Source: Candidatus Altarchaeota archaeon | GTDB lineage: Archaea; Altiarchaeota; Altiarchaeia; IMC4; QMZM01 | Direction: 5' to 3' | NCBI GenBank assembly: GCA_015523055.1 | Contig: WALD01000026.1 | Coordinates: 1 to 5,672 of the forward strand | DNA length: 5,672 nucleotides | Part shown: piece after piece, positions 1 through 5,672 of the stretch | Position numbering within the stretch: the first letter of the stretch is position 1 | Layout of the letters: the number at the start of each line of letters is the position of its first letter | Notes under the pieces: model-generated | Seen by the model: the letters and a program-made list of their open reading frames with translations, nothing else | Databases searched by the model: none | What the model was told of the DNA's origin: nothing | Program-made: the position numbers and the translations under genes

Positions 1-50
1 GCATAATAGCACCGTAGAATTCTGGCAGGGTAGAATTCAACGACTTGAAT
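1..50. repeat. Intergenic cluster of three GAATTC palindromes
   Basis: The 50 bases beyond the TraB gene stop contain GAATTC at 17-22, 33-38 and 47-52, the last one overlapping the stop codon. Spacing is 16 and 14 bases. I see no gene and no clear T-run terminator for the TraB gene here. The cluster belongs to a window-wide excess of this hexamer. Whether it is a regulatory site for a gene to the left or only a repeated word cannot be decided from this window. Confidence 0.6.
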
Positions 51-1226
51 TCATAGCATCGCCGCCAGGTAAGGCAGCGCTATGAAGGTTCCTACTGAGC
101 TGCCTATATTCGCGAAGGCAACCACAAGGAGAATTCTCGTCACCCTGTTTCTCCAATAGTCAGACACTGAGTTTAACCTCAGCAGACCCTCAATATCCCT
201 GACTCTTGGTTTTCTGACCCAGGTTTCCGTAATGCCGGCAAACCAGCCCGCAGCTATCGTCGGGTTCAGTGATGTGAAAGGTGCAGCAAGGAAGGCAGTT
301 ATTGCAGATAAGGGATGTCCCATTGCAAGAAGAACCCCAATAGCCGACAGGGTCCCATTAATCAGGAACCACTTCCAGAGTATGTTTAGAGTCAGGGAAA
401 CCCCATGTGCGTAGAATCCATAGCCAACGATTGCGATGAATATTGCAGGGATGACATAAGCGATTAATCTGATTCTGCTCTTCTTTGAAGGAATGCCCCC
501 GAGTTTATATAGCTCATTATCCAATTCCTCTCTTGATTTTGAATTTGACTCAAGAATTCTCTTAATTCCATCAACATGACCAGCACCAACAACCGCCAGA
601 ACCTTTTTAGCCCTGAGATTAAGAATCCTGTTCGCTATGTATCTGTCCCTCTCATCAACAAGAACCTCCTTTGCCGAGGGAATTTCTCTGCCTAAATCCT
701 CCATCATCTCCGTTATCATGTCCTTCTCCTTCAGCTTCTCCAGAAGCTCTTCGTTAATCTCTCCATCATCAAAAACCCCGGAGAGGAGATCAATAAATAT
801 CCTTGACTTCTCCTTCAGGGACATCCTTGAAAATGCCCTTTTCAGCGTTATGTTTATGTCCCTGTCGACCAGTGCCACTGTTAGCCCCTTCCGTTCTGCA
901 ATCTCCAATGCCTTGAGCATTTCCGCTCCAGGCCTGATTCCAAGGCCCTCACCAATCCTTCGCTGGAGGTTGGAAAGGAGTAGTTGCATTAGAAAGAGGT
1001 AGGCGTTGCCATCCCTCACCACCTTATTTATCTCCGTTTCGCTCCACTTCTTCTCATTGGCCAGGGATTTCTGTCTTCTGTCACATAACTCTACCGCAAC
1101 GATGTCGGGACTCTCTTCCTCGATAGTCTTTTCGACCAGCTTGACACTCTCCTTTGAAACATGAGCCGTTCCCAGAAGAATTACCTTCTTACCATCAATC
1201 TCTAACCTTTTTAAGTCGTTAAGCAT
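51..1226 (-). CDS. TraB/PrgY family membrane protein
   Basis: This is a 391-residue protein of the TraB/PrgY (COG1916) family. Family members include the enterococcal pheromone-shutdown protein, and the fold resembles TIKI/GumN-type putative metalloproteases. The archaeal function is unknown. Family motifs are visible: an N-terminal GTAHVS (residues 19-24) with its histidine, ELCDRR (46-51), VDRD (120-123), DERDRYIA (191-198) and VGAGHVDG (213-220). The N-terminal 240 residues form the soluble domain. The C-terminal 140 are hydrophobic, with likely membrane helices near 254-275, 282-302, 306-330 and 363-388, so the protein is probably anchored in the cytoplasmic membrane. The length fits archaeal full-length members. 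The ATG start is supported by the family N-terminus beginning just before the GTAHVS strand. It is divergent from the membrane protein gene, with 44 bp between starts. Family assignment is strong; any claim of protease activity would be inference. Confidence 0.9.
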   Translation of the reverse strand: MLNDLKRLEIDGKKVILLGTAHVSKESVKLVEKTIEEESPDIVAVELCDRRQKSLANEKKWSETEINKVVRDGNAYLFLMQLLLSNLQRRIGEGLGIRPGAEMLKALEIAERKGLTVALVDRDINITLKRAFSRMSLKEKSRIFIDLLSGVFDDGEINEELLEKLKEKDMITEMMEDLGREIPSAKEVLVDERDRYIANRILNLRAKKVLAVVGAGHVDGIKRILESNSKSREELDNELYKLGGIPSKKSRIRLIAYVIPAIFIAIVGYGFYAHGVSLTLNILWKWFLINGTLSAIGVLLAMGHPLSAITAFLAAPFTSLNPTIAAGWFAGITETWVRKPRVRDIEGLLRLNSVSDYWRNRVTRILLVVAFANIGSSVGTFIALPYLAAML

Positions 1227-1270
1227 TCTGACAGAACTTATTTACTCTTGAGCCTATTAAATTAAGCAGG
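1227..1270. promoter_or_regulatory. Divergent promoter region, TraB gene / membrane protein gene
   Basis: The 44 bases between the two divergent start codons must hold both promoters if neither lies inside a gene. On the plus strand, CTTATTTAC (1237-1245) lies about 26-30 bases before the ATG at 1271, the distance of an archaeal TATA box from a near-leaderless start. On the minus strand, TTTAATAG (1261-1254) lies about 31 bases before the ATG at 1226. Both are weak matches to a TATA box. The plus-strand gene has AGG directly before its ATG, too close to be a good ribosome binding site. Confidence 0.35.
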
Positions 1271-2233
1271 ATGAAACTTGAGGAGATAGTGAGATTCTCT
1301 CTTGGATTTATGTTCAAAAAGCCGAGGATTTTAATATTCTTTGTGCCGGTATTTCTGCTGAATGTAATGGCGGCTATGGCGATGTATATTCTTCCTGTCA
1401 ATCCAACGCTCAACATGGAGGACTATGCAGATGTCTTTAATCCTGCAACCCCCTCAGGGAGTATAGTAAATGTATTTCTGATTCCGCAGATTCAGACCAT
1501 ATTCGGAATTTTCCTGCTGATGGGAATTCTCGGATGGATCCTGAACTCGTATGCGGGTATATGTATCTACAGGGCTGCTGAATCTGAGTATGGTAAGAAG
1601 GAATGGGGCATGATGGGAATTCTGAAAAAATCAATAGGAATTCTCCCGAGATATCTTCTGCTGTTAATAATAGTCGGGATTGTCCTGATCATCCCCGCTC
1701 TCCTGATGCTAATCCCTGCCATTATCCTGGCGATAGTGTTGCAGTCGGAATTATCCAATTCCGTTATTTTGATGGGTCTATCCATTCTGCTAATCTTATT
1801 CTTTGCCATACCGACAGTTATCTCCATAGTATACCTTGCAGTCAGACTGTATGCAGCCTTGCCGGCACTGGTAATAGAAGGTAAGGGTATCATAGAGTCC
1901 CTGAAGAGGTCATGGTCCCTTACAGCCGGAAGCTTCTGGTATGTTCTCGGCTATGCGGTCCTCTTTTTGATAGTCATAACTATAATCTCAATGGTGTTTA
2001 GCATTCCAGTAGCGATTATAAGCCCTGCTGCTCCAGAGCCCGGCGATAGTGGATGCCAGTCAGACCCCCTCCTGGTTATAACATCCTTCCTGCAACAGCT
2101 TATAGGCTTTTACACAACGACTGCATGGATATCCTTCAGCTATATGATCTACCTCTCGCTAATTGGGAGGAAAGATAAGAGAAATCCCGGGGAGGTTAGG
2201 GGAGTAATAGTTCCTGAATCTACCTATCAGTAA
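1271..2233 (+). CDS. Polytopic membrane protein, DUF7847-like
   Basis: This 320-residue protein is mostly hydrophobic, with about six membrane segments near residues 19-40, 76-96, 126-155, 163-190, 222-250 and 268-297. The stretch around residues 191-227 pairs RLYAALPALVIEGKG with an ESLKRSWSLTAGSFW segment. That arrangement is typical of a family of archaeal integral membrane proteins now called DUF7847 and often annotated as related to the glycerophosphodiester phosphodiesterase membrane domain. The function is unknown; there is no catalytic domain, only the membrane part. A hydrophilic loop at 252-266 contains one cysteine (C262). The C-terminus (299-320) is basic then polar and probably cytoplasmic. 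The ATG at 1271 gives a charged amphipathic N-terminus directly before the first helix. The gene ends inside the tail of the convergent GTPase gene, overlapping by 14 bp. Confidence 0.8.
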   Translation: MKLEEIVRFSLGFMFKKPRILIFFVPVFLLNVMAAMAMYILPVNPTLNMEDYADVFNPATPSGSIVNVFLIPQIQTIFGIFLLMGILGWILNSYAGICIYRAAESEYGKKEWGMMGILKKSIGILPRYLLLLIIVGIVLIIPALLMLIPAIILAIVLQSELSNSVILMGLSILLILFFAIPTVISIVYLAVRLYAALPALVIEGKGIIESLKRSWSLTAGSFWYVLGYAVLFLIVITIISMVFSIPVAIISPAAPEPGDSGCQSDPLLVITSFLQQLIGFYTTTAWISFSYMIYLSLIGRKDKRNPGEVRGVIVPESTYQ

Positions 2234-3314
2234 TTATAGTAAGCACATCCTTGTCTTTCAGTTTATGGGAAAGGCCGACCCTTTGCCCCGGAAATTTTGC
2301 TGAGCTGCCCCAGACAAATGCGTATCTGAATTTGCTCAGGAACCGCCTGTGAATCTTCTTACAGGCATCCTCAACGCTTGAGTTCTTTTTCAGGATTAAC
2401 GGTTCCCTGTAATCGGGCTTTCCACCCCGCGGCCGCATGTAGATTCTTATGAGGTTGAGCTTTTTGAAGATCTCCTCCCGAAGTCTGTCGAGGTTGATGT
2501 TGTTCTCTGCAGATATGGCTATTGAATCCGGAATATCTGCCCGAATTCTATCAACCTCCTTCGTTTCAATCAGGTCTATCTTGTTCAGGGCTATTATCCC
2601 CGGGATATATGTCCTGTTAGCCATTATGGCATCTATGAACCTGTCTGAGCTTACATCCTCCCGGACAGTTACCTCGGCGTTATGGATTCCATTCACATTA
2701 AGAATTTCCATGATAGTCTTCCTTTCAATATTCCTGAGCTTCCTGCTTGATGTGACTGTCACGCCGCCCCTGGATGTCTTTCTTATCCTTACATCGGGAG
2801 GGCTTTCGTTGAGACGGATACCAACATCATAAAGCTCGGTGAGAATTTGAGCCAACTGTCCGGTTTTCTTTATGTCAAGGAGAATAAGGATCAGATCGGA
2901 TGTCCTCACTATGGACATAACCTCCTTTCCCCTCCCCTTTCCGGATGATGCTCCCGAGATGACTCCAGGGATGTCAAGGATTTGAATTCTCGTTCCTTTA
3001 TAATTCATCACCCCGGGGATTACCTCAAGGGTGGTGAATTCATAATCAGCGACTCTGGAATTTGCGTCAGTCAGTTTGTTAAGGAGGGTTGACTTTCCAA
3101 CAGAGGGAAATCCTACCAGCGATATGGTTGCATCACCAGATTTTTTTACACCAAAGCCCAGGTCGCTTCCCTTGCTTGATGCCTTTTTAATCCTTTCTTC
3201 CTTTAGATTGGCCAGCTTGGCCTTCAGCTTTCCGATGTGATGCTGCGTGGCTTTGTTGTAGGGGGTGTTCTGTATCTCCTCCTCAATTGCTTTTATCTTT
3301 TCCTCCAGCGCCAT
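2220..3314 (-). CDS. DRG-family GTP-binding protein with TGS domain
   Basis: This 364-residue GTPase belongs to the OBG/DRG group, with Rbg1/Rbg2 as eukaryotic relatives. These cytoplasmic proteins associate with ribosomes and are thought to act in translation. Residues 1-45 form a charged helical hairpin (EEKIKAIEEEI and the KLKAKLANLKEER stretch), as in DRG proteins. The G domain follows: G1 GFPSVGKS (68-75), G2 around FTTLEVIPG (93-101), G3 DIPG (114-117), G4 NKID (244-247) and G5 SAE (268-270). A DRG-type insertion with RIRKTSRGGVTVTSS lies at 176-190. A TGS domain fills about 289-364, beginning IRIYMRPRGGKPDYREPLIL and ending with the KLKDKDVLTII segment. The length matches archaeal DRG proteins and all nucleotide-binding motifs are intact. 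The ATG at 3314 is the natural family start. A weak TATA-like CTATTATTG lies about 28 bases upstream (3346-3338), suggesting a short or absent leader. This is the clearest housekeeping gene in the window. Confidence 0.95.
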   Translation of the reverse strand: MALEEKIKAIEEEIQNTPYNKATQHHIGKLKAKLANLKEERIKKASSKGSDLGFGVKKSGDATISLVGFPSVGKSTLLNKLTDANSRVADYEFTTLEVIPGVMNYKGTRIQILDIPGVISGASSGKGRGKEVMSIVRTSDLILILLDIKKTGQLAQILTELYDVGIRLNESPPDVRIRKTSRGGVTVTSSRKLRNIERKTIMEILNVNGIHNAEVTVREDVSSDRFIDAIMANRTYIPGIIALNKIDLIETKEVDRIRADIPDSIAISAENNINLDRLREEIFKKLNLIRIYMRPRGGKPDYREPLILKKNSSVEDACKKIHRRFLSKFRYAFVWGSSAKFPGQRVGLSHKLKDKDVLTIITDR

Positions 3315-3336
3315 AGTAATAGATATGGGGGGAATC

Positions 3337-3683
3337 TCAATAATAGCTTAACAGTAGTGGGAATTCCCTCCGGATGCGGGGGAATTCTAACCCCTGAAGC
3401 CCTGCATAACCATGAACCTCTATTGCATCCTCGCCTTTCCTGATATTTTCAAGAAAATCTTTTTCGACGCCCTTGCCCTTCACCCTCCCATGGGAAATCA
3501 TCCGGGACACAAACTCATCCAGCACATAATCAGAGGTGAATGCCTTCCCGAATTCTTCCATGACATAGGCTCTCTCAAACAGTTCCTTCGCCTCCGGATC
3601 TCATTCTCAGCAGAGTCGATGAACTTCTTCGTCTCCCTCCTGAACCCCCTGTCGAGAAAGCTCTCCTCAAATCGCGATTCCAT
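3337..3683 (-). pseudogene. Frameshifted, truncated PIN-domain gene remnant
   Basis: Two overlapping minus-strand frames join into one PIN-like protein. The first starts at the ATG at 3683 and gives MESRFEESFLDRGFRR, then KKFIDSAENE, to residue 28 (about 3600). The second frame, shifted by one base, begins after a TGA (3603-3601) and continues DPEAKELFERAYVMEEFGK, then AFTSDYVLDEFVSRMI. The segment TSDYVLDEF is the typical second strand/helix of VapC-like PIN nucleases, with the conserved glutamate. An early aspartate is offered by FLD (9-11) or FID (21-23). A one-base deletion near 3600 explains the break. The remnant would be about 115 residues. After EDAIEVHGYAG the tail is unrelated sequence, and the C-terminal acidic residues of the PIN active site are missing. 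The product is therefore almost certainly inactive. No antitoxin gene is next to it. Sequencing error could explain the frameshift but not the missing C-terminus. Confidence 0.65.
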
Positions 3684-3704
3684 AGGTCAATATTAGGATA
3701 TCCA

Positions 3705-3712
3705 CATATAAA
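3705..3712 (-). promoter_or_regulatory. TATA box of the PIN remnant, leaderless type
   Basis: The minus strand reads TTTATATG at 3712-3705. Its centre is about 25-26 bases before the A of the ATG at 3683, the usual distance from an archaeal TATA box to the transcription start. Transcription would begin at or next to the start codon, giving a leaderless mRNA. This supports 3683 as the original start of the PIN gene and shows that its promoter has outlived its coding sequence. Confidence 0.5.
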
Positions 3713-3844
3713 TCCATGGATTGGGCGGAATTCTGCAAAGAATAGGATTGAATTCTCGCCCTGATTTGCCGGGGAATTCCTGCTCAGCCCGACAGGAAGG
3801 AGAGTTTGGAGGGGGGAAGCGGAGGCAATCTCTCCCAGAGCTAC
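3713..3844. other. Intergenic gap with three GAATTC sites and one stem-loop
   Basis: No gene is visible between the PIN promoter and the ATPase stop codon. GAATTC occurs at 3728-3733, 3750-3755 and 3774-3779, spaced 22 and 24 bases apart and just upstream of the PIN TATA box. Nearer the ATPase stop, GGAGAGTTTG (3799-3808) and CAATCTCTCC (3826-3835) form an inverted repeat with one mismatch in ten and a purine-rich 17-base loop. It could be a 3' hairpin of the ATPase mRNA, but it lacks the T-run expected of an archaeal terminator. Confidence 0.4.
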
Positions 3845-5305
3845 TCAGGAAAATAGGAATGTTTTAAGTGGGACGAAGATAATGTTATCTTCTCTTCTTG
3901 TTTTCTCTTCAGGTGAAATTACCACGCCATAATCTGATTTAAATCGCCCTATTGATGTTTTTATCTGCCTTGTATCTTTTTTGCCTCCGCCAACCTCAAC
4001 GGGAATAATGTTTCCTTGGTTATCCAGGAATAGGAAGTCAACACCGCCCTTATTGGGATCAAAAAACAGACCCATTGGCTTTGTTGGTTTTTTAATCATT
4101 TTGCTCATCCTAAAGAAATATGATGCAACGGCATTCTCCACCAGAATCCCCCATATCTCGTTGCTTGCAATATCCAACCTGCCTAATTTCCACATTAGTG
4201 TCGAATTTATCGTTGAGGATGAAAAGTAGTATTTCCATGCTTTTCTAATGGTTTTCCCAGCACCTCCATAGGGTTTTAGGGAGAATAAAATTTGTGTCTT
4301 TTCTAATGAATCTAGAATCTCTTTGACTAAGGAAGAAGAAACTTGAAGATGCTTTGATAATCTATCCTGAGATGTACCCCCAGGTTTTTGAAGGGCAATG
4401 AAACTTACTATTTTTGATATGACATGATATGTTTGAGTATCGAATGAACGGATAATTGGCAAATCCTTTAGTATTATCCTGTCAATTATGTCTGCGGTTT
4501 TTTCATATACTTCCCAGCGATTCACCATAATTCCAAATGGAAATCCCCCGTAGTAGATATAATTTCTCAGCTCAATTTCAGGAGATGCAGGCAAATGAAG
4601 CATATTTTTATTTAGCTGATTTTCAATCCTAACCAAGGTATCTACATCTGTTTTATGTCCACTGAAAATAGATTTTCTTATTGCCTCTGCAGTTCCAGCG
4701 GGGGGATAGAAATTATGTTTTAACAGGAGATATTCCTGAAAATTTAGTGGGAATAAAGACTCTTTTTTAGACCTTCTTGCCGTATCCGTGCTCATTTCTA
4801 AGGATAAAGCAGAAGAACCCGTGACAATAATAAAAACATTTTTGGTACTGTCATAAACAACTTTAACTATCTGAGACCACCCCCTATCAAAATGCGCCTC
4901 ATCTATAAAAATAAATACCTTTTCTTTAAGTTCTATCAGGGATGTTTGATGCACATCTTTTACGTAAGTCAGGATAACATTTGCAATATTTCCGCCAATA
5001 ATGGACTGAATGTCATCAGCAGAGACATAGAGGACATTCTCTGGCTTTATGTTTTTCTGTTTCAGTAGATACTCATATAACTGGAATAATATGGTGGTTT
5101 TACCTGTTCCCCGTAAACCAGGGAGTATTATCAGCCTGTTGTTTATTCCCCCGGCAATAAAATCATCAAGGAATTTTTTAAGCCGTATGTACGCATTTCT
5201 CTTTGATAGGAATTTATTATCTATTTGCGTATAATTCTCCGCCAATCTGAGCGTTTCCCTTAGCTTACTAAAGACATATCTGCCTACCTCTACCTCGTTT
5301 GCCAT
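3845..5305 (-). CDS. AAA+ ATPase with DUF4143-like C-terminal domain (COG1373 type)
   Basis: This 486-residue protein has the layout of the COG1373 ATPase group, common in archaea and bacteria and often found in accessory regions; its cellular role is unknown. A P-loop GLRGTGKT (residues 63-70) and Walker B VFIFIDEAH (130-138) are intact, followed by a sensor-like VTGSSALSLE (161-170). LFPLNFQEYL (184-193) and IYYGGFPFG (250-258) match segments typical of the family. Residues about 295-345 look like a winged helix (SQDRLSKHLQVSSSLVKEIL). The C-terminal region resembles the PD-(D/E)XK-like fold of DUF4143, with E390 in LVENAVASYF, D423 in GGVDFLF and E437 in PVEVGGGKK. The usual lysine of the EVK motif is a glycine here. 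The ATG at 5305 is followed directly by coherent sequence, and a TATA box and repeats lie upstream. Base composition is AT-richer than the genes to its left, suggesting transfer. Confidence 0.88.
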   Translation of the reverse strand: MANEVEVGRYVFSKLRETLRLAENYTQIDNKFLSKRNAYIRLKKFLDDFIAGGINNRLIILPGLRGTGKTTILFQLYEYLLKQKNIKPENVLYVSADDIQSIIGGNIANVILTYVKDVHQTSLIELKEKVFIFIDEAHFDRGWSQIVKVVYDSTKNVFIIVTGSSALSLEMSTDTARRSKKESLFPLNFQEYLLLKHNFYPPAGTAEAIRKSIFSGHKTDVDTLVRIENQLNKNMLHLPASPEIELRNYIYYGGFPFGIMVNRWEVYEKTADIIDRIILKDLPIIRSFDTQTYHVISKIVSFIALQKPGGTSQDRLSKHLQVSSSLVKEILDSLEKTQILFSLKPYGGAGKTIRKAWKYYFSSSTINSTLMWKLGRLDIASNEIWGILVENAVASYFFRMSKMIKKPTKPMGLFFDPNKGGVDFLFLDNQGNIIPVEVGGGKKDTRQIKTSIGRFKSDYGVVISPEEKTRREDNIIFVPLKTFLFS

Positions 5306-5314
5306 TTTTAATCT

Positions 5315-5374
5315 TATATCTTTATTCTTTTTAGAGAATAAGAGTATATATATCTTTATTCTTTTTAGAGAATA
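5315..5374. repeat. Two tandem 26-bp repeats in the ATPase promoter region
   Basis: Identical 26-base copies lie at 5315-5340 and 5349-5374, a period of 34 bases with 8 bases between them. Each contains an inverted repeat TATTCT-N6-AGAATA (5323-5340 and 5357-5374), an 18-bp dyad typical in size for a dimeric regulator. They lie 10-69 bases upstream of the ATPase ATG, around the best TATA box. An operator is the simplest reading. Accidental duplication of a promoter segment is the alternative. Confidence 0.7.
5345..5354 (-). promoter_or_regulatory. TATA box of the AAA+ ATPase gene
   Basis: On the minus strand, GATATATATA (5354-5345) is preceded by the purine-rich AATAAA, which could serve as a BRE element. 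The box centre is about 45 bases before the ATG at 5305, so transcription would start near 5324 and leave a leader of about 20 bases without a clear ribosome binding site. The predicted start falls inside the repeat copy nearer the gene, and the other copy overlaps the TATA/BRE region. A protein bound at either copy could block transcription. Confidence 0.5.
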
Positions 5375-5375
5375 A

Positions 5376-5510
5376 AAATTAGCCCATGCTTTAAAGCCAG
5401 CTCATAGGAGAAGATTTAATGGGGGAAATGAAAGAGGATTTTATGACTTCGCTTTAGGTCCTGATAATGGAGTTAAGCGAATAAAAAGTTCGGTTAATGG
5501 TTGTTAGATG
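5376..5510. other. Gene-free stretch with a stem-loop
   Basis: I see no convincing gene here. Arms TTCGCTT (5448-5454) and AAGCGAA (5475-5481) pair perfectly, and TCC/GGA can pair inside the 20-base loop. One plus-strand frame stays open from 5376 to a TAG at 5505-5507 but has no start codon and no recognisable motif. A 12-codon ATG frame at 5419 is too short to support. The stretch may be a promoter-distal spacer, a decayed gene, or a structured transcript. Confidence 0.35.
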
Positions 5511-5570
5511 AAATAAAAATGGGTCGCAGGAGTGCCTTCGGCACAGATTGTCTCGCCTTTGGCGAGGACA
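5511..5570 (-). terminator. Paired hairpins plus T-run, possible terminator on the minus strand
   Basis: Two compact hairpins stand side by side. GTGCC-TTC-GGCAC spans 5532-5544. CTCGCC-TTT-GGCGAG spans 5552-5566, and its stem can be lengthened by TGTC/GACA (5549-5552 with 5567-5570) around one bulged base. Read on the minus strand they are followed about 12 bases later by ATTTTTATTT (5520-5511). They begin about 30 bases after the stop of the possible gene entering from the right edge. This order suits a 3' end signal, T-runs being the main archaeal termination signal. Confidence 0.4.
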
Positions 5571-5600
5571 TGATAATAAGGAGATTTTTCGTATTTGAAA

Positions 5601-5672
5601 TTATTTCTTTCTCTTTTCCTGTTGATGTAACATAGCTTCTATTTTTCCATCAATATTTGCTATTTTTATTTC
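5601..5672 (-). CDS. Possible C-terminal end of a gene entering from the right edge
   Basis: On the minus strand one frame is open from the window edge to a TAA at 5603-5601, giving 23 codons. It ends KIEAMLHQQEKRKK, a lysine-rich charged tail typical of soluble protein C-termini. The other two minus frames hit stops within the first seven codons. The paired hairpins and T-run beyond the stop fit the end of a transcription unit. The piece is too short to identify a family, and chance cannot be excluded. The internal ATG would give only a 10-residue peptide, so if real the gene starts outside the window. Confidence 0.35.
   Translation of the reverse strand, partial: EIKIANIDGKIEAMLHQQEKRKK

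Noticed and set aside
637..1002. A 121-codon plus-strand open frame inside the TraB gene
   Set aside because: It is serine-rich antisense translation of a well-recognised TraB-family gene, with no family motif of its own.
2449..2832. A 127-codon plus-strand open frame inside the GTPase gene
   Set aside because: It lies opposite the intact DRG G domain; the minus-strand protein has all GTPase motifs, so this frame is a shadow.
3498..3683. The first PIN frame as an independent 61-residue protein
   Set aside because: Past residue 28 its sequence loses PIN character exactly where the other frame gains it, so a frameshift explains it better than a separate gene.
3412..3696. A 94-codon plus-strand frame over the PIN remnant
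   Set aside because: The minus-strand frames give PIN-like segments and a well-placed TATA box; the plus-strand translation shows nothing recognisable.
3337..5305. Toxin-antitoxin or defence system made of the PIN gene and ATPase
   Set aside because: The PIN gene is broken, no antitoxin is visible, and the two genes are separated by 161 bases with a separate promoter, so joint function is not supported.
5315..5374. CRISPR array
   Set aside because: There are only two copies with an 8-base spacer, far shorter than CRISPR spacers, and they lie at a promoter with no cas gene nearby.
5376..5507. A 43-codon stop-free stretch on the plus strand
   Set aside because: It has no start codon, no ribosome binding site and no known motif, and this length is possible by chance.

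Overview
The window looks like archaeal chromosome, probably from a euryarchaeal lineage. It carries a DRG-type GTPase with a TGS domain, a TraB/PrgY-like protein with a C-terminal membrane region, and a six-helix membrane protein of the DUF7847 type. It also has a leaderless-style promoter with a TATA box about 26 bp before an ATG. No ribosomal RNA, tRNA or other taxonomic marker is present, so a closer placement is not justified.

Layout. Bases 1-50 are intergenic and hold three GAATTC palindromes. A TraB-family gene (51-1226, minus) and a polytopic membrane protein gene (1271-2233, plus) diverge from a 44-bp promoter region. The membrane protein gene converges on a DRG GTPase gene (2220-3314, minus), and their ends overlap by 14 bp. 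Just upstream of the GTPase is a broken PIN-domain gene (3337-3683, minus). It has a one-base frameshift and a lost C-terminus but keeps a good TATA box. A 161-bp gap with three more GAATTC sites leads to a COG1373-type AAA+ ATPase with a DUF4143-like C-terminus (3845-5305, minus). Its promoter region holds two tandem copies of a 26-bp repeat, each containing an inverted repeat. The remaining bases have no complete gene. They contain several stem-loops and, at the right edge, what may be the last 23 codons of another minus-strand gene.

The window has two parts. The left two thirds is conserved core-type archaeal sequence with moderate GC and a striking excess of GAATTC (17 sites before position 3780). 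The right third, from the ATPase onward, is AT-richer, has no GAATTC site that I could find, and looks like an accessory or transferred segment. The genes do not form one pathway: GTPase, TraB protein and membrane protein are independent housekeeping-type genes, while the PIN remnant and ATPase are accessory types. I see no convincing new multi-gene system. The points most worth checking are the iterated GAATTC palindrome, the tandem operator-like repeats at the ATPase promoter, and the decayed PIN gene.
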